Source: Amyloporia xantha | Taxonomy: Eukaryota; Basidiomycota; Agaricomycetes; Polyporales; Adustoporiaceae | Reading direction: 5' to 3' | DNA: 64,000 bases | Assembly (NCBI GenBank): GCA_036971615.1 | Contig: JAYKKR010000006.1 | Span: 1,116,001 to 1,180,000 of the forward strand | Part shown: one piece after another, positions 1-11,522 of the stretch | Layout: every line of letters starts with the position of its first letter | Numbering within the stretch: position 1 is the stretch's first letter | Position numbers and translations under genes: made by a program | Notes under the pieces: model-generated | Seen by the model: the letters and a program-made list of their open reading frames with translations, nothing else | Told to the model about the DNA's origin: nothing | Database searches by the model: none

Positions 1-1173
1 AGGGCGAGGGGCAGCACGCCGCAGAAGATACGCATGCGAAGAACAGGAAGCGATTCACCCACTTCAACTTCCGAAAGCGGCAGCACAACCGCTCGGTCGC
101 GGGTCCCGCCCTTGCTGTCGTCGATGCTGCGGAGGTGAACGGGAGTGCTGCGGAAGAGGAAGACGTAAAGGGGGCCGCCAAAGATGAGGAACCTGATGTC
201 GGTGTACGGGTTGTCATCCGGCTTGCTGCCCTCGACGAGGAGGGCAAGGAGCTGTCGTCTGTGAATGAGCAGGTGACCTACTTACACGTTGTCCGCTACG
301 GTGCGCCGTCTAGTGCGGTCGATGGCGAGCCTGCGGAGGATAACCGGCCGTGGGTTGTCAAGGTGGTCAAACGTGAGGCTACAGTAAGTGCTTTTGATAA
401 GTGCTGGATCGCCGGTGTTGATCCCCCTGTCATAGATTGGTCCACACACCTTCCACTTGCACGAGATTTATGGCCTCTCTGCCAACTCGACCACGGCTAC
501 GCACACCGCTCCGCCGACATCGCCGGTTTCGCTCGAGCAGCACGTCTATCCTCCGGTCACTCCGCCTGTTACAGCCAACCACGATGAGGAACCATCGTCC
601 GAATGTCTGCTCTGTTTGTCGTCTCCGCGAGAAGTTGTATTGCTACCGTGTCGTCATCTTGTCGCCTGCAGGGAATGTGCCGTCAACATGATCGAATTCG
701 GTGCGGGCGGGACGATTCACCAGGAAAGCGAGACAAATGCGACGACTGGTACCGAAGGCACTACTACTGATGCTGCGGCTGGGACGGGCGCAGACGGTGC
801 GCCTCCTGGATCAGAGGCCAATGCTCCGCAGCCTGCGCCGAGGCGCAAGCGCAAGGCGAAGGGCTGGTTCTGCCCTGTTTGTCGCCAACGTACGCTATGC
901 TTGTTGAACTTCATTTGGTCTAACTAACCATCTTCCGATCTAGCGTATACGTCGTTGTTGCGGATCACTACCACCCCGCCCTCGAAGGAGGAGGAAGACA
1001 AGAACCGTGATTCGCTTTCAGAGACACACGTCGACGTGTTACCTGCCTCACAGGCTGCAACCCCTACTCGCGGAGGCCTGGGCTCGTTGTCGCGTCCTGG
1101 CTTCCTGCGTGCATTCAGTCGGCCCAATGGGCCGCAGCCGGATATCGAGAGAGGTCAAGCACAGGCCGTATAG
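1..1173 (+). CDS. Mahogunin (MGRN1/RNF157)-like RING E3 ubiquitin ligase, 3' part
   Basis: The gene is cut by the left window edge; the frame is open from base 3 with no stop. Exons are 3-383, 436-889 and 944-1173; both introns are GT-AG (52 and 54 nt) and keep phase. The first exon carries the pre-RING domain of the family (motif VVRYG, then PWVVKVVK), and the join at 383/436 restores FHLHEIYGL, the family's signature ahead of the RING. The RING begins with CLLC, continues with the CRH and CREC pairs, and is closed by CPVCRQ. The third exon then gives PYTSLLRI, as in mahogunin. An Ala/Gly/Thr-rich loop of about 60 residues is inserted inside the RING, before the last Cys pair. The C-terminal tail is low complexity. 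Known role of the family: RING E3 ligase acting at endosomes and in protein quality control. The exact substrate here cannot be inferred. Confidence 0.88.
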
Positions 1174-1498
1174 AGTATTGTATGATGGAGTGCGCCCTCC
1201 AGAGCTTTCCGTTTTTACTGACTACCTGTACAAACTTCTTGCTTTTCCGGACATGTTTCAGTATGTTGTACTATCTTCATGTGTTGTGATTGTTATTATC
1301 CGTGCTAGGAAGTTCGTCAGGGTATATCCCACCCTCAATGTGCTCATGTACATCCTACGGATCCAATTTCGTCGTCTGTGTTGTACATTATGGTTTTCGT
1401 CGCTCGACGTAGAAACACGCTTTCTTGTCTACGTACTTCACGGAATTCAACTTTGGTCATACAAATATTGGATCCAAATTGGATCTATAGGTTAATTG

Positions 1499-1675
1499 AG
1501 TCACGTGCAGGGCGCGTCACTCGCCGCAGTCGCGCTCATTGTAGGGTCGGGTGTATAACTCGACGTTTTTTACATGTCGCTTTTTTACATGTTTTTTACA
1601 TGTTTTTTACGAGTTTTCTACATGGGGGCCAAAGTAGGCATGTAAATAATGTAAATAATAATATCACGTGACCCC
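1499..1675. repeat. TTTTTTACATG repeat cluster with CACGTG sites (left copy)
   Basis: The 11-mer TTTTTTACATG occurs exactly at 1566-1576, 1581-1591 and 1592-1602, with degenerate copies at 1603-1611 and 1614-1625. CACGTG palindromes sit at 1502-1507 and 1665-1670. The same 11-mer recurs in the same orientation at 2459-2480, downstream of the small gene between them. The origin is unknown: it could be a decayed element end or a spacer repeat. Confidence 0.7.
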
Positions 1676-1820
1676 CGCGCTGGCCGGCCATGCCGGTGGC
1701 CCTTGCAGCCACACCTGTGGCTTACAATGCCTTACATCGGCCATAGCGTCGTTCAACATACGCGGCTTTCTCATCATTGCTTGGTCCTGCGCCTGCGCTA
1801 CAATAGACTAGTCCGAAATG

Positions 1821-1828
1821 TATATAAA
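1821..1828 (+). promoter_or_regulatory. TATA box of the 1943-2376 gene
   Basis: TATATAAA lies 122 nt upstream of the proposed start codon and is followed by a pyrimidine-rich stretch (about 1856-1930) typical of a fungal transcription start region and 5' leader. Confidence 0.5.
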
Positions 1829-1942
1829 GCGTACACCACAATGTCAATCGGCCACATTCCCCCTTACCCGACTTCGAGCCTTGGCATTTTCTGTTCTATC
1901 TCAACTCTCTGTTCTGGCCCTCCGGCGTGTTTCTATTTCGGC

Positions 1943-2376
1943 ATGCCCCCACAGTCCTCCAGCAGTGCTGGTGTATTCATTGCTGCTGATTGGATAGGAA
2001 AAATTCTAATCCCCGACCAGCTGTGCGCTTCTCTGATATCGAAAGTACCCTGCGTGAAGATACCGGAGGTAAAGTAAACAAGGGAGCTCCGAGTCCTGCA
2101 TCGGATCGCCAACAGGAGGAGGGTGATACTCCGACTGATGCTGCCGATGCTAACACTTGGCTGGATGAACCACGAGCCATTATTGCAGGAGATCAGGAGT
2201 TTGCTATCATGAACGAGGTAAATTTGGAGCATGCCGAGAACGTCAACATGCTTGCGAGTTCGCCAAGCGAATCCAAGAAGACGGTAGCGTCAGAGGAACT
2301 CGAGGACGAGGATGCCAGGGGAAACCCAGCAGATGACGAGCCGAAGGTTTCCTGGGACTTCAACTGGGATGCATAG
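1943..2376 (+). CDS. Small acidic protein of unknown function
   Basis: Two exons, 1943-1970 and 2021-2376, give 127 residues. The 50-nt intron has a GT donor, a CTAAT branch-like site and a CAG acceptor, and the join moves the reading from one frame into the long downstream frame exactly in phase. The protein is rich in Asp, Glu and Ser, has no predicted membrane segment or signal peptide, and ends in an acidic-aromatic tail (SWDFNWDA). I do not recognise a family. It sits between two clusters of TTTTTTACATG repeats and has a good TATA box upstream. It could be a species-restricted gene or cargo of an old element. The coding call rests on the splice logic and the composition only. Confidence 0.5.
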
Positions 2377-2450
2377 ACTTCAGAGACAGCTGGTACGTTG
2401 TTGCATGAGGCGTAGACGTCGTGTAGAGCATTATAGTGCCTGTACAGTGT

Positions 2451-2630
2451 TTTCTACGTTTTTTACATGTTTTTTACATGTTTTCTACGGAACGGGGCTG
2501 TGTCACGTGAGGCGCCAGAACCTCACGTGACATCATGTAATTTACGTTTTTTACTATAGTAAAAAAGGGGGTCCCCAGGGGCGGTTTGTTTTAAACCGTT
2601 TTTTACATACCGGGGAGTTTTACACCCGAC
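2451..2630. repeat. TTTTTTACATG repeat cluster with CACGTG sites (right copy)
   Basis: Exact TTTTTTACATG copies at 2459-2469 and 2470-2480, a near copy at about 2599-2608, and CACGTG at 2504-2509 and 2524-2529. The order (T-rich ACATG repeats, TTTTCTAC, then CACGTGA) matches the left cluster at 1566-1670, in direct orientation. The rest of 2631-2902 is the 5' region of the SNARE gene. Confidence 0.65.
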
Positions 2631-2902
2631 GCTAGCTCATTGCGACAGGCTGCCATTCTGCAAGCAGGAAGCCTTCACTCTGGCGAATCATCTACATAGA
2701 CAAAACATCGCTTCAACGGTATTGACTGAACTTATACATCACCTAAACGAACCGACCCTCCTTTGAGATCCAATACACTACTCACGTTGCAGCTAGTCAG
2801 ATCCCTACCTGTCGAATCTACTGCAAGTTCTACTCTCGCCATTACTAGTAGCAGACAGTCTGGCCACAGTTGAAGCCCACACATATTTTTCTTGGGTCTG
2901 CC

Positions 2903-4065
2903 ATGTCCACGGATCCGTATCATGCTGTACAACAGGAGATCCAGACCACCTTGCAGGCTGCCTCGACCTTACGCGCATCTTACCTTCGCATACGAAGCAC
3001 CGCGCGAGAGGACAGCGAGGAGCTTGGGTGGGCCAGAAATGAGGTATGCTGTTGCTTCGATGCATATCAGAGTCTGGAAGTGTGTTGACTGTGCAACTTC
3101 GTGCGACTCATGTTTATATAGCTTAAGGCTACGCTTGCGGCCTTAGAAGCCGACCTTGAGGACTTGGAAGAGAGCGTCAGGTAAACACTATGTCATCTAT
3201 GACTAATGTATCTTTCTTCGGCTTACGTTCTCCACGCACAATCGCAGAATTGTCGAGTCGACCGGTGCGCGAATGTTTGGTCTGGAGGAGGCAGAGGTGA
3301 TGGAAAGACGGCGATACGTCGGCCACGTACGCCATGAGATTGAGGCGCGTTCGCAGTATCTACTGCCTATTTTTCTCGCTTAGAATATTTCTTGCTGACA
3401 TGCAGATCACTCCCTCACACAATGACAGAGTATGAGAGCGGAGGTAGAATCGCAGACTACAGAAACACGAGGGCGACCACGCTCGCAGATAGGTGTACCG
3501 ATGGGTCTCTCACATGGGGGCAGCAGGCCAACTTCACCGCTGAATGGAGATGATCAATCAGAATGGGCAAGACAGGAACAGGAGGTACGTCTATCTACTC
3601 CGGAAAAGTGCTACACCGCTCACGGTCTCAACTTCCTTTCTTATGGCACCTTTAGATGATGATCCGTCAACAAGACCAAACTATTGATTCCATTGCAGGT
3701 ACCCTTAGCACGATTGCTGAACAAGCAGGGCTCATGGGCCAAGAGATCGGCGAGCATAATGAGTACGTACATCGCTTCTGCTAGGAGCCCTTCGTTTGCT
3801 GGTGTCTCACCCTCTATTCCATAGGATGCTTGATGACCTGGAGAGGGGCGTGGACACATCAGGTGCCAAATTGGATACTGCCATGCAAAAGATGAGAAAG
3901 TTCATTCGCCAGACCGAAGGTGCGACTGCAACATTTTATCCATGATGGTACTGTGGTCTGAATGTTGCGCGCTGTGCTTGTCAATCAGAGACGAAATCTG
4001 GGTGGTGCATCGTGATACTCATCATCATCCTCATGGCCCTCCTTCTCGCAGTCATTTTGGTGTAG
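2903..4065 (+). CDS. tlg1: Tlg1/syntaxin-6 type Qc-SNARE of the late Golgi and endosomes
   Basis: Seven exons: 2903-3043, 3122-3180, 3248-3355, 3431-3584, 3656-3762, 3825-3919 and 3989-4065. All introns are GT-AG and in phase, giving 246 residues. The N-terminus (DPYHAVQQEI, then a three-helix region ending in GHVRHEIE) is the syntaxin-6 N domain. The SNARE heptads follow, with the central-layer glutamine in GLMGQEIGEH. A single C-terminal membrane anchor (GWCIVILIIILMALLLAVIL) ends the protein, so it is tail-anchored with the N-terminus in the cytosol. Known role: t-SNARE for retrograde traffic from endosomes to the trans-Golgi. The least certain junction is 3355/3431, where the donor is weak (GTATCT). 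Start chosen because it gives the conserved MSxDPY opening. Confidence 0.9.
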
Positions 4066-4550
4066 TGTCCGCATTGTACCGGCCGGCGGTGTATCGGGTT
4101 TATTGGGATTCGGATACGGACTGGGATGCTTCCCTGATGATGATACCACATGGGCGTTGTATTGCATCTTCACCGCACGCTCGCGTCTCCGGAATTTGTA
4201 CGTACTATGTTATACTTGCATCTAATCGCGTTGTTTTAGTTGGGCTGCTGATAGCTGCTTTCCTCATCTTACGCTAATGGATAAAGGAACGTCTGAGACT
4301 GCATAGCGGGGCATGAATTCAGAGCCTCAGAACGTGGATCATGTGATGAGACGTTGTTTGCGCGTTGTTTGCTCGTCAGCCGCCCCGCCTTTGTTCAAGT
4401 TCGCGTCGGCGGACAGCGACTCCTGGTTTCCATCCATTGAGGTCGGTCATCCTGGTACCGGCCGACGACGACAATCACAACGACTCGTATACTACGCCTC
4501 CACATTACTATATTATCGATTTGTCATTTTTTCTCTAATTCTCAACTTTC
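4066..4550. other. Intergenic, SNARE to kinase
   Basis: No gene seen. The short open frames here lack family features. The last 100 bases, a pyrimidine-rich stretch running into ATGATG at 4551, look like the kinase 5' leader. Confidence 0.5.
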
Positions 4551-7500
4551 ATGATGCCCTCATCGACGCCGGATAGTCCCCCTCGCGCACCGCCCATCAA
4601 ATATCATACCCCTCTCGGCACCCGCTGGCAGAAGGAGAAGGCAGCCGCAGGGAACGGCGCATTTGACTATCCCGATGATGCTAAGTACGTCGGTCCCTGG
4701 GTCATAGGCGAGTGCGTCGGCAAAGGCGCCAGTGGCCATGTCAAGATCGCGAAGCACCGTAGGACCGGTCAACTCGCTGCGGTCAAGATCCTTCCCTTGC
4801 AGCCTTTCGTTAACTCTCGGGCGTCTCTGGCCGCTCAAGCCAAGTCGGACAAGCAGCGCCTTGGCATCGACAGGGAAATTACGATGATGAAGCTCATGAA
4901 TCATCCCAACATCATGCGCATCTACGATGTCTATGAGGGCGAAAAGGAGCTCTATCTTATTCTGGAGTATGTCGAAGGAGGAGAACTCTTTGACTTTCTG
5001 GTCAACCGCGGCAAATTGGCTCCCATAGAAGCTCTGGCGTACTTCAAGCAGATTGTCTATGGGCTTAACTATGCGCACACATTTTCTATTATTCACCGTG
5101 ACCTCAAGCCGGAGAACATTCTTATCCACTCTCTTAATCCTCCCCTCATCAAGATCGCGGACTGGGGCATGGCCGCTTTCGCCCCGCCTTCTCTGCAACT
5201 GGAAACGAGCTGCGGCAGCCCTCACTATGCTAGTCCTGAGATTGTCAACGGCCACAAATATTGTGGAACAGCTACTGATATCTGGAGCTGCGGTGTTATT
5301 CTCTTTGCACTTCTCACTGGGCGTCTTCCTTTCGATGACAAGAACGTTAGGACTCTGTTGAACAAAGTCAAGTTGGGAAGATACGAAATGCCTGCCTTTA
5401 TCGACCCTATGGCGAAAGACCTTTTGTCTCGTATGCTGGTCGTAGAGGTGTCAAAGAGGATCACTGTATGTACTTTCCTCGTATTCACAGTGGTTCGTGA
5501 TTTTGACCGCTGATTTTCTTCTAGATGGCGGAGATCTTAGCTCACCCCTGGCTAGAGGGCCAGACACCTGGCATCATATGCGTGCCTGCCCCACCTGTCG
5601 CGGAACTAGCCAAGCCTTTGCCTTCTGCTCTTCATATTGACCGTGACCTCTTCGAGTCACTTTGCGTTATCTGGGGCCGTCACGCCGACCCCAATTGTAT
5701 CAAGGCTGATCTTCTGAGCCCGGCTGGACAGGGTACATTGGCTAAGGCGTTCTATTTCTTGTTGCAAAAACACCGAGAGAAGGCGATGGAAGAGCACGGC
5801 ATTCTCATGGACATCGACGAGGCCCTGAACGCTCCAGGCAAAGTCGTCACCAAGCAGTATGCCGCACCCAGGTCGAAGAAATCAACGCATCTCGAAGCTC
5901 ACGATCTCAATCGTCCCGTGATTCCGCAAGCCCAGTTCCTGAACTCTAACCGCGTCGCACCCGTTCCTCCCTCTCGCAGTCCGTCACCTCGTGCTCTTAC
6001 TATCAGCACCGATGTCCCTATGGCTGTGGACAAATCTCCTTCTAGAGCGCATCCCCCTTCTCCTATCGGACCACGTCCCCAGAAGCCCCGTCCTATCTCT
6101 GCCTTTGTCCACAATCCTCGAATGATGCATGAGCCAATTAGCTTCTCTACGCCGAATCCTCAAGCTCAAGCAGGCTTCCCTATGCTTCAGCGTACCAGCA
6201 CTAACGGAACAGCTCAGACGACACACGGCCACACATCGAGTATGTTCGCGCCTCCTCCACCTCGTGGACTTCCGTCGCCGCCAATGCGGCGCGGCTCTGT
6301 GCCGCTGCCTATTGGAGCTCTAAGTGCACCCGCTGCCCCTGCAGGTATTACAACTTCTCGTCTTGGCTACCGCGAACCCATGGCAGCCCCTTCTCCAGTC
6401 ATCCACGCCCCTGTGCCGGTCCCTGCCTCCACTACTCCTATCCTGCCGATGATCACTGCCCCCAGAGTGCCCGATGTGCAATTGCAGAAGACGTTCGACA
6501 ACTATGCAACTATGGTAAATATGCAAGCCGCCTCTTGGAATGCCACTCGCGTCGAGACACAGCCTTCGTCTGCACGTGAGCCTCTTGATGACCGCATGGA
6601 TGTGACCGAGGATCATACCGCTGGCCCTGTCGCCCTCGCGGCTAGCAGCGCTGGTAACTCCCAGCCTCAAGAGAGCGCTGCTCGCGGCAGCAGTGTGAAT
6701 AACGACAAGGAGAACTGCAACTCGGATGCGGTAGGCCCCAAGGTTCATTCTCACGGTGACGGACACAACACTGGTGGTCTTGGCTTTTCTGTTCCCATGG
6801 CAAAGGAGATGGGCAATCTTGTGTTCTTCAACGAACCTGCCGGCAAGTACCAAGGGAAGGAGAAGAAAGAACGACGAAGCCGCCGTAAGTATATAGGTTT
6901 TATCTTCACCGACACCCGCTCATTTTATTTTTAAAAATCGACGGATGCACTCTACAGCCTCTGCCTTGGATCTGCACGGAACCCCGTTGCTCCAGAAGAG
7001 AACCACGTTCTCAATTATCGGCTCGCCTGGGCCTATGTCTCCTCAGACATCACTGATCGGCTCTCCCGTCGTCGGTGAATTCAAGGGCTGGTTCTCCAAT
7101 CTTTTCCACTGGAAAGTGCAGTCGTATCTGTTGTACTCTGTCAGCGACATTCAAACGACGCGAAACGAGACCATTCGTTTGCTCGAGCAATTTGGCATAA
7201 TCTGGATACTCGAAGAGAACCATGGTTGGCATGTGCTCAAATGCCGCACTGACGATACGCAAGACGGCCCGGCGGTGTTGCAGAAACAAGTACGGTTCCG
7301 TATCGAAGTATCCTCTACCGCTGGCTCTCAGGGCTACTCTCAGCCCGGCGCGACGCCTCGCTTGTCCCAGAATCCGATGTCTCCGCAGGCGCTTTCCTTT
7401 GGCGGATCGAGATCCAAGATGGATAAAGTGAACGGCTATGAATCGGTCATTGGGCTCGTCCTGGAGAAGGGTGCTGTGTCGACTTTCAAGATGATATACC

Positions 7501-7598
7501 ATCGTCTCCGCTCTGAGTGGAGACTCGATTCCCTGCAGTCTCCCAGGCCAATCGTAGGAGGAAGTACCCCTAGCATTGAGCAGAGGTTCATGGCATGA
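4551..7598 (+). CDS. Gin4/Hsl1/Nim1-type Ser/Thr kinase with C-terminal KA1-like region
   Basis: Exons 4551-5465, 5525-6884 and 6958-7598 join in phase to 971 residues. The kinase domain covers about residues 47-326: glycine loop GKGASGHV, lysine in AAVKIL, catalytic loop HRDLKPEN, then DWG where most kinases have DFG, the activation loop ETSCGSPHYASPE shared with LKB1-activated kinases, and the closing HPWL. A long Pro/Ser-rich disordered region follows. The third exon encodes a conserved C-terminal module starting at GWFSNLFHWK, similar to the membrane-binding KA1 end of Gin4, Kcc4 and Hsl1. Known role of the family: couples septin organisation and cell size to mitotic entry by acting on Wee1. 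Which paralogue it is (Gin4, Hsl1 or Cdr2) cannot be settled here. Confidence 0.9.
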
Positions 7599-9072
7599 CG
7601 ATAGGTGGGCGTAATGATTCGTACCGACCTCAAAGTGAGAGTGCGAATGGACTAATAAATGTGGACGCTGGATACGGACCCGAACATCTGTACGATGAGA
7701 CATGACATATCATTAGGACTGCATGGGAGTCCTTGCACATTTGCAACTACTACACGATCGTTCCATAATTAATCTATGGCTCAGTTACTCATATCTATTG
7801 CAGCAAATTTTGTATCCTTACGACAATTATACCAATGTGCACCACAATGTCTAGGAAATGTTATCCGGCAAGCTGACCTTAAGTTCAATTGTTACCCGTT
7901 CACATTGAAGTTATTATTTGTAGCTATTGGACTATGACGTTCAACCTGGATACATTGTCATACGGACAATGCGCGTGACTGGTGTACAATGGGATATTTA
8001 GCATTCTAGTAGGTGAGATGGACGACTTGTGGTGATCCTCAGAACGGCTTTCTACTCACCTTCCATTTCAGGATTATGCTTCCATGTTCCCGATCTACGA
8101 TCTCTGCGCTGGACGCCGCCGTTGCAAAGCAGCTGTTCGACTCGGATTTACCGTGCACTCTTCCAAAGGGCAGATTATAGATTTTCGTAAAGGGAGTATT
8201 CTGTTCCCACACATGCCAGAGTCCAGGACATTACCGTTTGGCTGTCATAACATTTTCAAATTGAATGTCAAAGGACTTTAGGGACCCTTCAGCGATGACC
8301 AATCCTCTCGAGTTTGGTCGGTTTCTCCCCTGCACACTAACGGTCGAGTAATGCCTTCAAGTTCGAACGTCCTTGCTCTCAGAATGTCGAAGTGAAGTAC
8401 TGGGGCCTTAGTCAGGCATAAGCAATCAATCTATTATTATCTGACACCTGTCCCCACCCGCCAAGTGCTTCGCTAGCAGCTTGTCGGAATTACTGATACT
8501 CCGGACAAACTGGGCGCTCTCCAGGAGTCAGGACTCAGTTGTCGGACTTGTTATGTAACTACCTATTTCAAGAGATATCTCGACCCTGCTCTCGACCTAT
8601 TCGCACTATGGATCCTAGGCTCGGCCAAATGTCAGTCTACATGTCTCACCTGTCCATAATGTCGTACAGTAGTCATCATCTGCGAATGAAGCGTGAGAGT
8701 ACGTACCCGTGTAGTTGGCGTAATCGTATTGGTCTAACCAAATTGACAGACCCCGTCGCAACCAAGTCGCAACCGCGTTACGTTCGGCACAAATAAGTAC
8801 TGTATCTGACAGCGGACCAGGCCATGACGTTTCGGGAAGAATTCAATGAACTGTCAAACGGCTCACCTTTTATGCATATACAACCGCCCTGGTGACATTC
8901 CAAGCTCGGTTTGCCGCCCTCCTTCCATACCATCATCCTTGCCGATGACTTAGCTATTGGCGGTCAGTTGCATGTATAGCCTCTACATCCTTGGTTACCA
9001 TAGCCTTGCCATTCCAACGGACCACTGTCCGCTGAGCTGTGATTCATGAGCACTACTGGTGTGAATGTTGTA
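7599..9072. other. Gene-free stretch of about 1.5 kb
   Basis: Only short open frames (for example 8084-8281 and 8539-8796) without domains, compositional bias or convincing splice partners. I see no repeats or RNA gene. A small intron-rich gene like its right-hand neighbour could be missed here. Confidence 0.4.
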
Positions 9073-10789
9073 ATGTCTTCACAATTGGCGCGGACAGAGT
9101 CTTTTCATTCGTGTACGCAGCCAGTATTCCAATAATTCGGCGTTTTGACGAGCAGCCATCCATAGATGCAGCCGTTTCTGTGCTGTTTTACGACGTTATT
9201 CTATCTTTTGATGAAGAGGTCCTCTCCCTGATCTCGCTCCCTGATCGCCGCTGAGTTAACATTATCTTGGCGACTAGGTTCAGCTAATCTGGAGGTAAGT
9301 CTACTGGAGGCCTGTTTAAACAGCAGTGTTTTAGTGATCTAATACGACGATTTGCAGGTCTCCCGACACTCTTCCAAAGTTCTTGTATTTTGTCTCTAGA
9401 TATGTTGGTCTTTTTGCGCAAGCGTGAGCGTCACTTCGACCTGCATCAATATTCACGAATACTAAAAGTCATCACTAGATGCATGGCCTTTGGGATATTG
9501 CCGCTTTAGTACGTCGAAAAGGCGTTTATGTATTCGTCAGCTGTTTATATATGCGTGGACAGTTGCCGAGGTTCGATGGTTTTCAACTCCATGTGAGTCT
9601 CGACCAAAATGAACCGGTCTTTAATCGAATAACCCGATCAGTGCACTTTATGTTCTTATTTTCAGCGTTGAGCTGAGCCTAATGATGAGAGTCTATGCAC
9701 TATACGGGAGAAGTCGAACAGGTGAAGCCCTGCATAGGCGAGTATGCCGCGGACTTGCACTGACCCAAATTCCAGTACTTTACATTCTTTTGAGCTCTTT
9801 TATTGGTGAGCACTTGTGTTCCTGCCCCAGAACTGCGCTCAAGTTCCCGAAACAATTAGCAGAAAATTTAGTATGTGACATGAACCCGCGCCAGAACGTC
9901 AACTAACGCCATCCTAGGCCTTCCTGATCATGGACCTGACGGCTTTCCCTCAATTTTGGCCCAACATCACTCATTATCCAGCTAATTGGCCCATCCAAGG
10001 CTGCTTCAATCCTCCAATGCCTGGATTTCTTAGAGCGTGCTGGTCAGTTGTATCCAATCTCTGGGCGAAAGCTACAATCTCATCAGGTCTCTCAATGGAA
10101 GGGTTCCTCTGCTGGGTTTCGAAAGTAGGTGCGAAAATGTTTGAAATACGAGTGGCGTTGACGTTCATTGCAGCTGTGGTCTTTGTGTTGATGAGTATGA
10201 AGTGCTTTTCGTACCGCCCGTTATATGACGTGCCAATCCTCCTGTGCGTGTGGCGCGACGGTACGGCATACTTCTTTGTGTGAGTGCACTCTGCGTTTAC
10301 TCATAACGACAAGCTGACGTGCTACCGTAGAATACTCGGTGAGCAACGTTTCAAAATGGAATCCAGATAATACAGCAGGATTGACAACCTCGTAGTCGCC
10401 TTACTACTATGTACCGTCGCTCCTTACATCTCCAGCATCTTTCTTGAGAACTGGGCCGCCGTGTCAGTATGCAAACAATCTAGCTTTTATGCGCGCTGAC
10501 CCTGCATTGCAGATGGATTACTGCCATATTCTCGTATTCGGTAAGTCGCGTCTGCCTTCATGACGAACCTGTGACAGATGTTCAATAGGGTGCACATCTT
10601 CTCTTGAACATACGAGCACTCGCCGCGGAGCGCCATCGGATGGAAGTCCTGACACCCGTAATTTCGGACGATATACCGCATATCACTGCAGAGAGCGCAT
10701 CCGATTCACCGTCACCAGTTTCTCCCTTTGGAAGAGTATGCGCTTCAGCCTCGAAGGCAACAAGGTCCAAATCTTTCTCGTGCTGTTGA
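9073..10789 (+). CDS. DUF6533 multi-pass membrane protein, intron-rich
   Basis: No single frame shows this gene. Joining small exons gives a 299-residue protein: 9073-9112, 9166-9218, 9278-9294, 9358-9423, 9479-9508, 9563-9592, 9666-9721, 9776-9805, 9860-9870, 9918-10042, 10102-10124, 10174-10279, 10379-10462, 10513-10540 and 10589-10789. Every join keeps phase and restores DUF6533 landmarks: YAAVSVLFYDVILSFDEEV, LIWRSPDTLPKFLYF, MMRVYALYGRS, WVPLLGFET, WRDGTAYFFV and the final GAHLLLNIR before a Ser-rich tail. About seven hydrophobic segments are present. DUF6533 is a large basidiomycete family of unknown function, probably at the plasma membrane. Weak points: the GTCCTC donor at 9219, the 11-nt exon (an alternative keeps 9776-9870 as one exon), and the 99-nt intron at 10280-10378. 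Confidence 0.8.
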
Positions 10790-10857
10790 TAGACAATGCA
10801 CTCTGGCAGGAATCAGACGGGCGAACACGTCCATCGGATGGCTTCGAGAGTGGGATG

Positions 10858-11278
10858 TCACCAGTTTCGAGATGCTACCGAACCGCGATGTTCAAGCATA
10901 AAAGCGTCGTTCTGTAAATTTGCTGTCTTGATGCAATCGTGCTTAACACTTTTGCCTTCCTTTTTCCAAAATAATTGTCCATCCGTCACAGTCTTGCTAT
11001 AAGCACGGCCAAGCTCAATCGACAGAACGAACGTGCCTAAAAACAACGGGATCCAGGTGTCATTATAACAATCATGGACGTCCCTCTATCATTTGGGTGT
11101 CCCAGTCATACAACACGAACCTAACTCGACAGCTGGACCCCACCGCGCGAAAGCCTACACGATACAGCGCCGGAATGGGATTCAAGGCAGTATCTATGAC
11201 CCAAGCAATGGACAACAGCCCATGCGCCACAATCCAGGGAATGAGCCTCGCATTCACGACTAACAAATCGCAAGCCAT
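10858..11278 (-). CDS. Possible small gene, unknown
   Basis: On the minus strand an open frame from 11278 encodes a hydrophobic segment (IPWIVAHGLLSIAWVIDTAL) and runs to a stop at 11072. A GT-AG join (about 11061 to 11020) would link it to a second frame ending at 10858 that contains FVLSIELGRAY. The donor is weak and I recognise no family, so this may be chance. The rest of 10790-11522 shows nothing else. Confidence 0.22.
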
Positions 11279-11522
11279 GATTCGCGACTGTCAAGTATTC
11301 GCGGACGGCACCTATGCTTGATCCTAGTGTGGTGCGATTCAAGCACCTCTTGCGTGATTGAAAAACTTGTATTACGCTCAGATGCTGACACCGCCGCCGG
11401 CGCATCTATTGATTCATCCGTGAATGGCCTGCTGAGCCCGGGCTGCGGGTTTGAATAAGCCTGAAAAAGACAGCTCAGACAAGGTGTAATCATTCAAGTT
11501 CAAGAGACTCATACTTTGCTAG

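Noticed and set aside
4560..5255. 231-codon minus-strand frame inside the kinase gene
   Set aside because: Complement of a conserved kinase domain; no family features of its own.
10331..10338. 8-nt micro-exon in the DUF6533 gene
   Set aside because: Flanked by splice-like bases, but including it breaks the frame of the following membrane segment.
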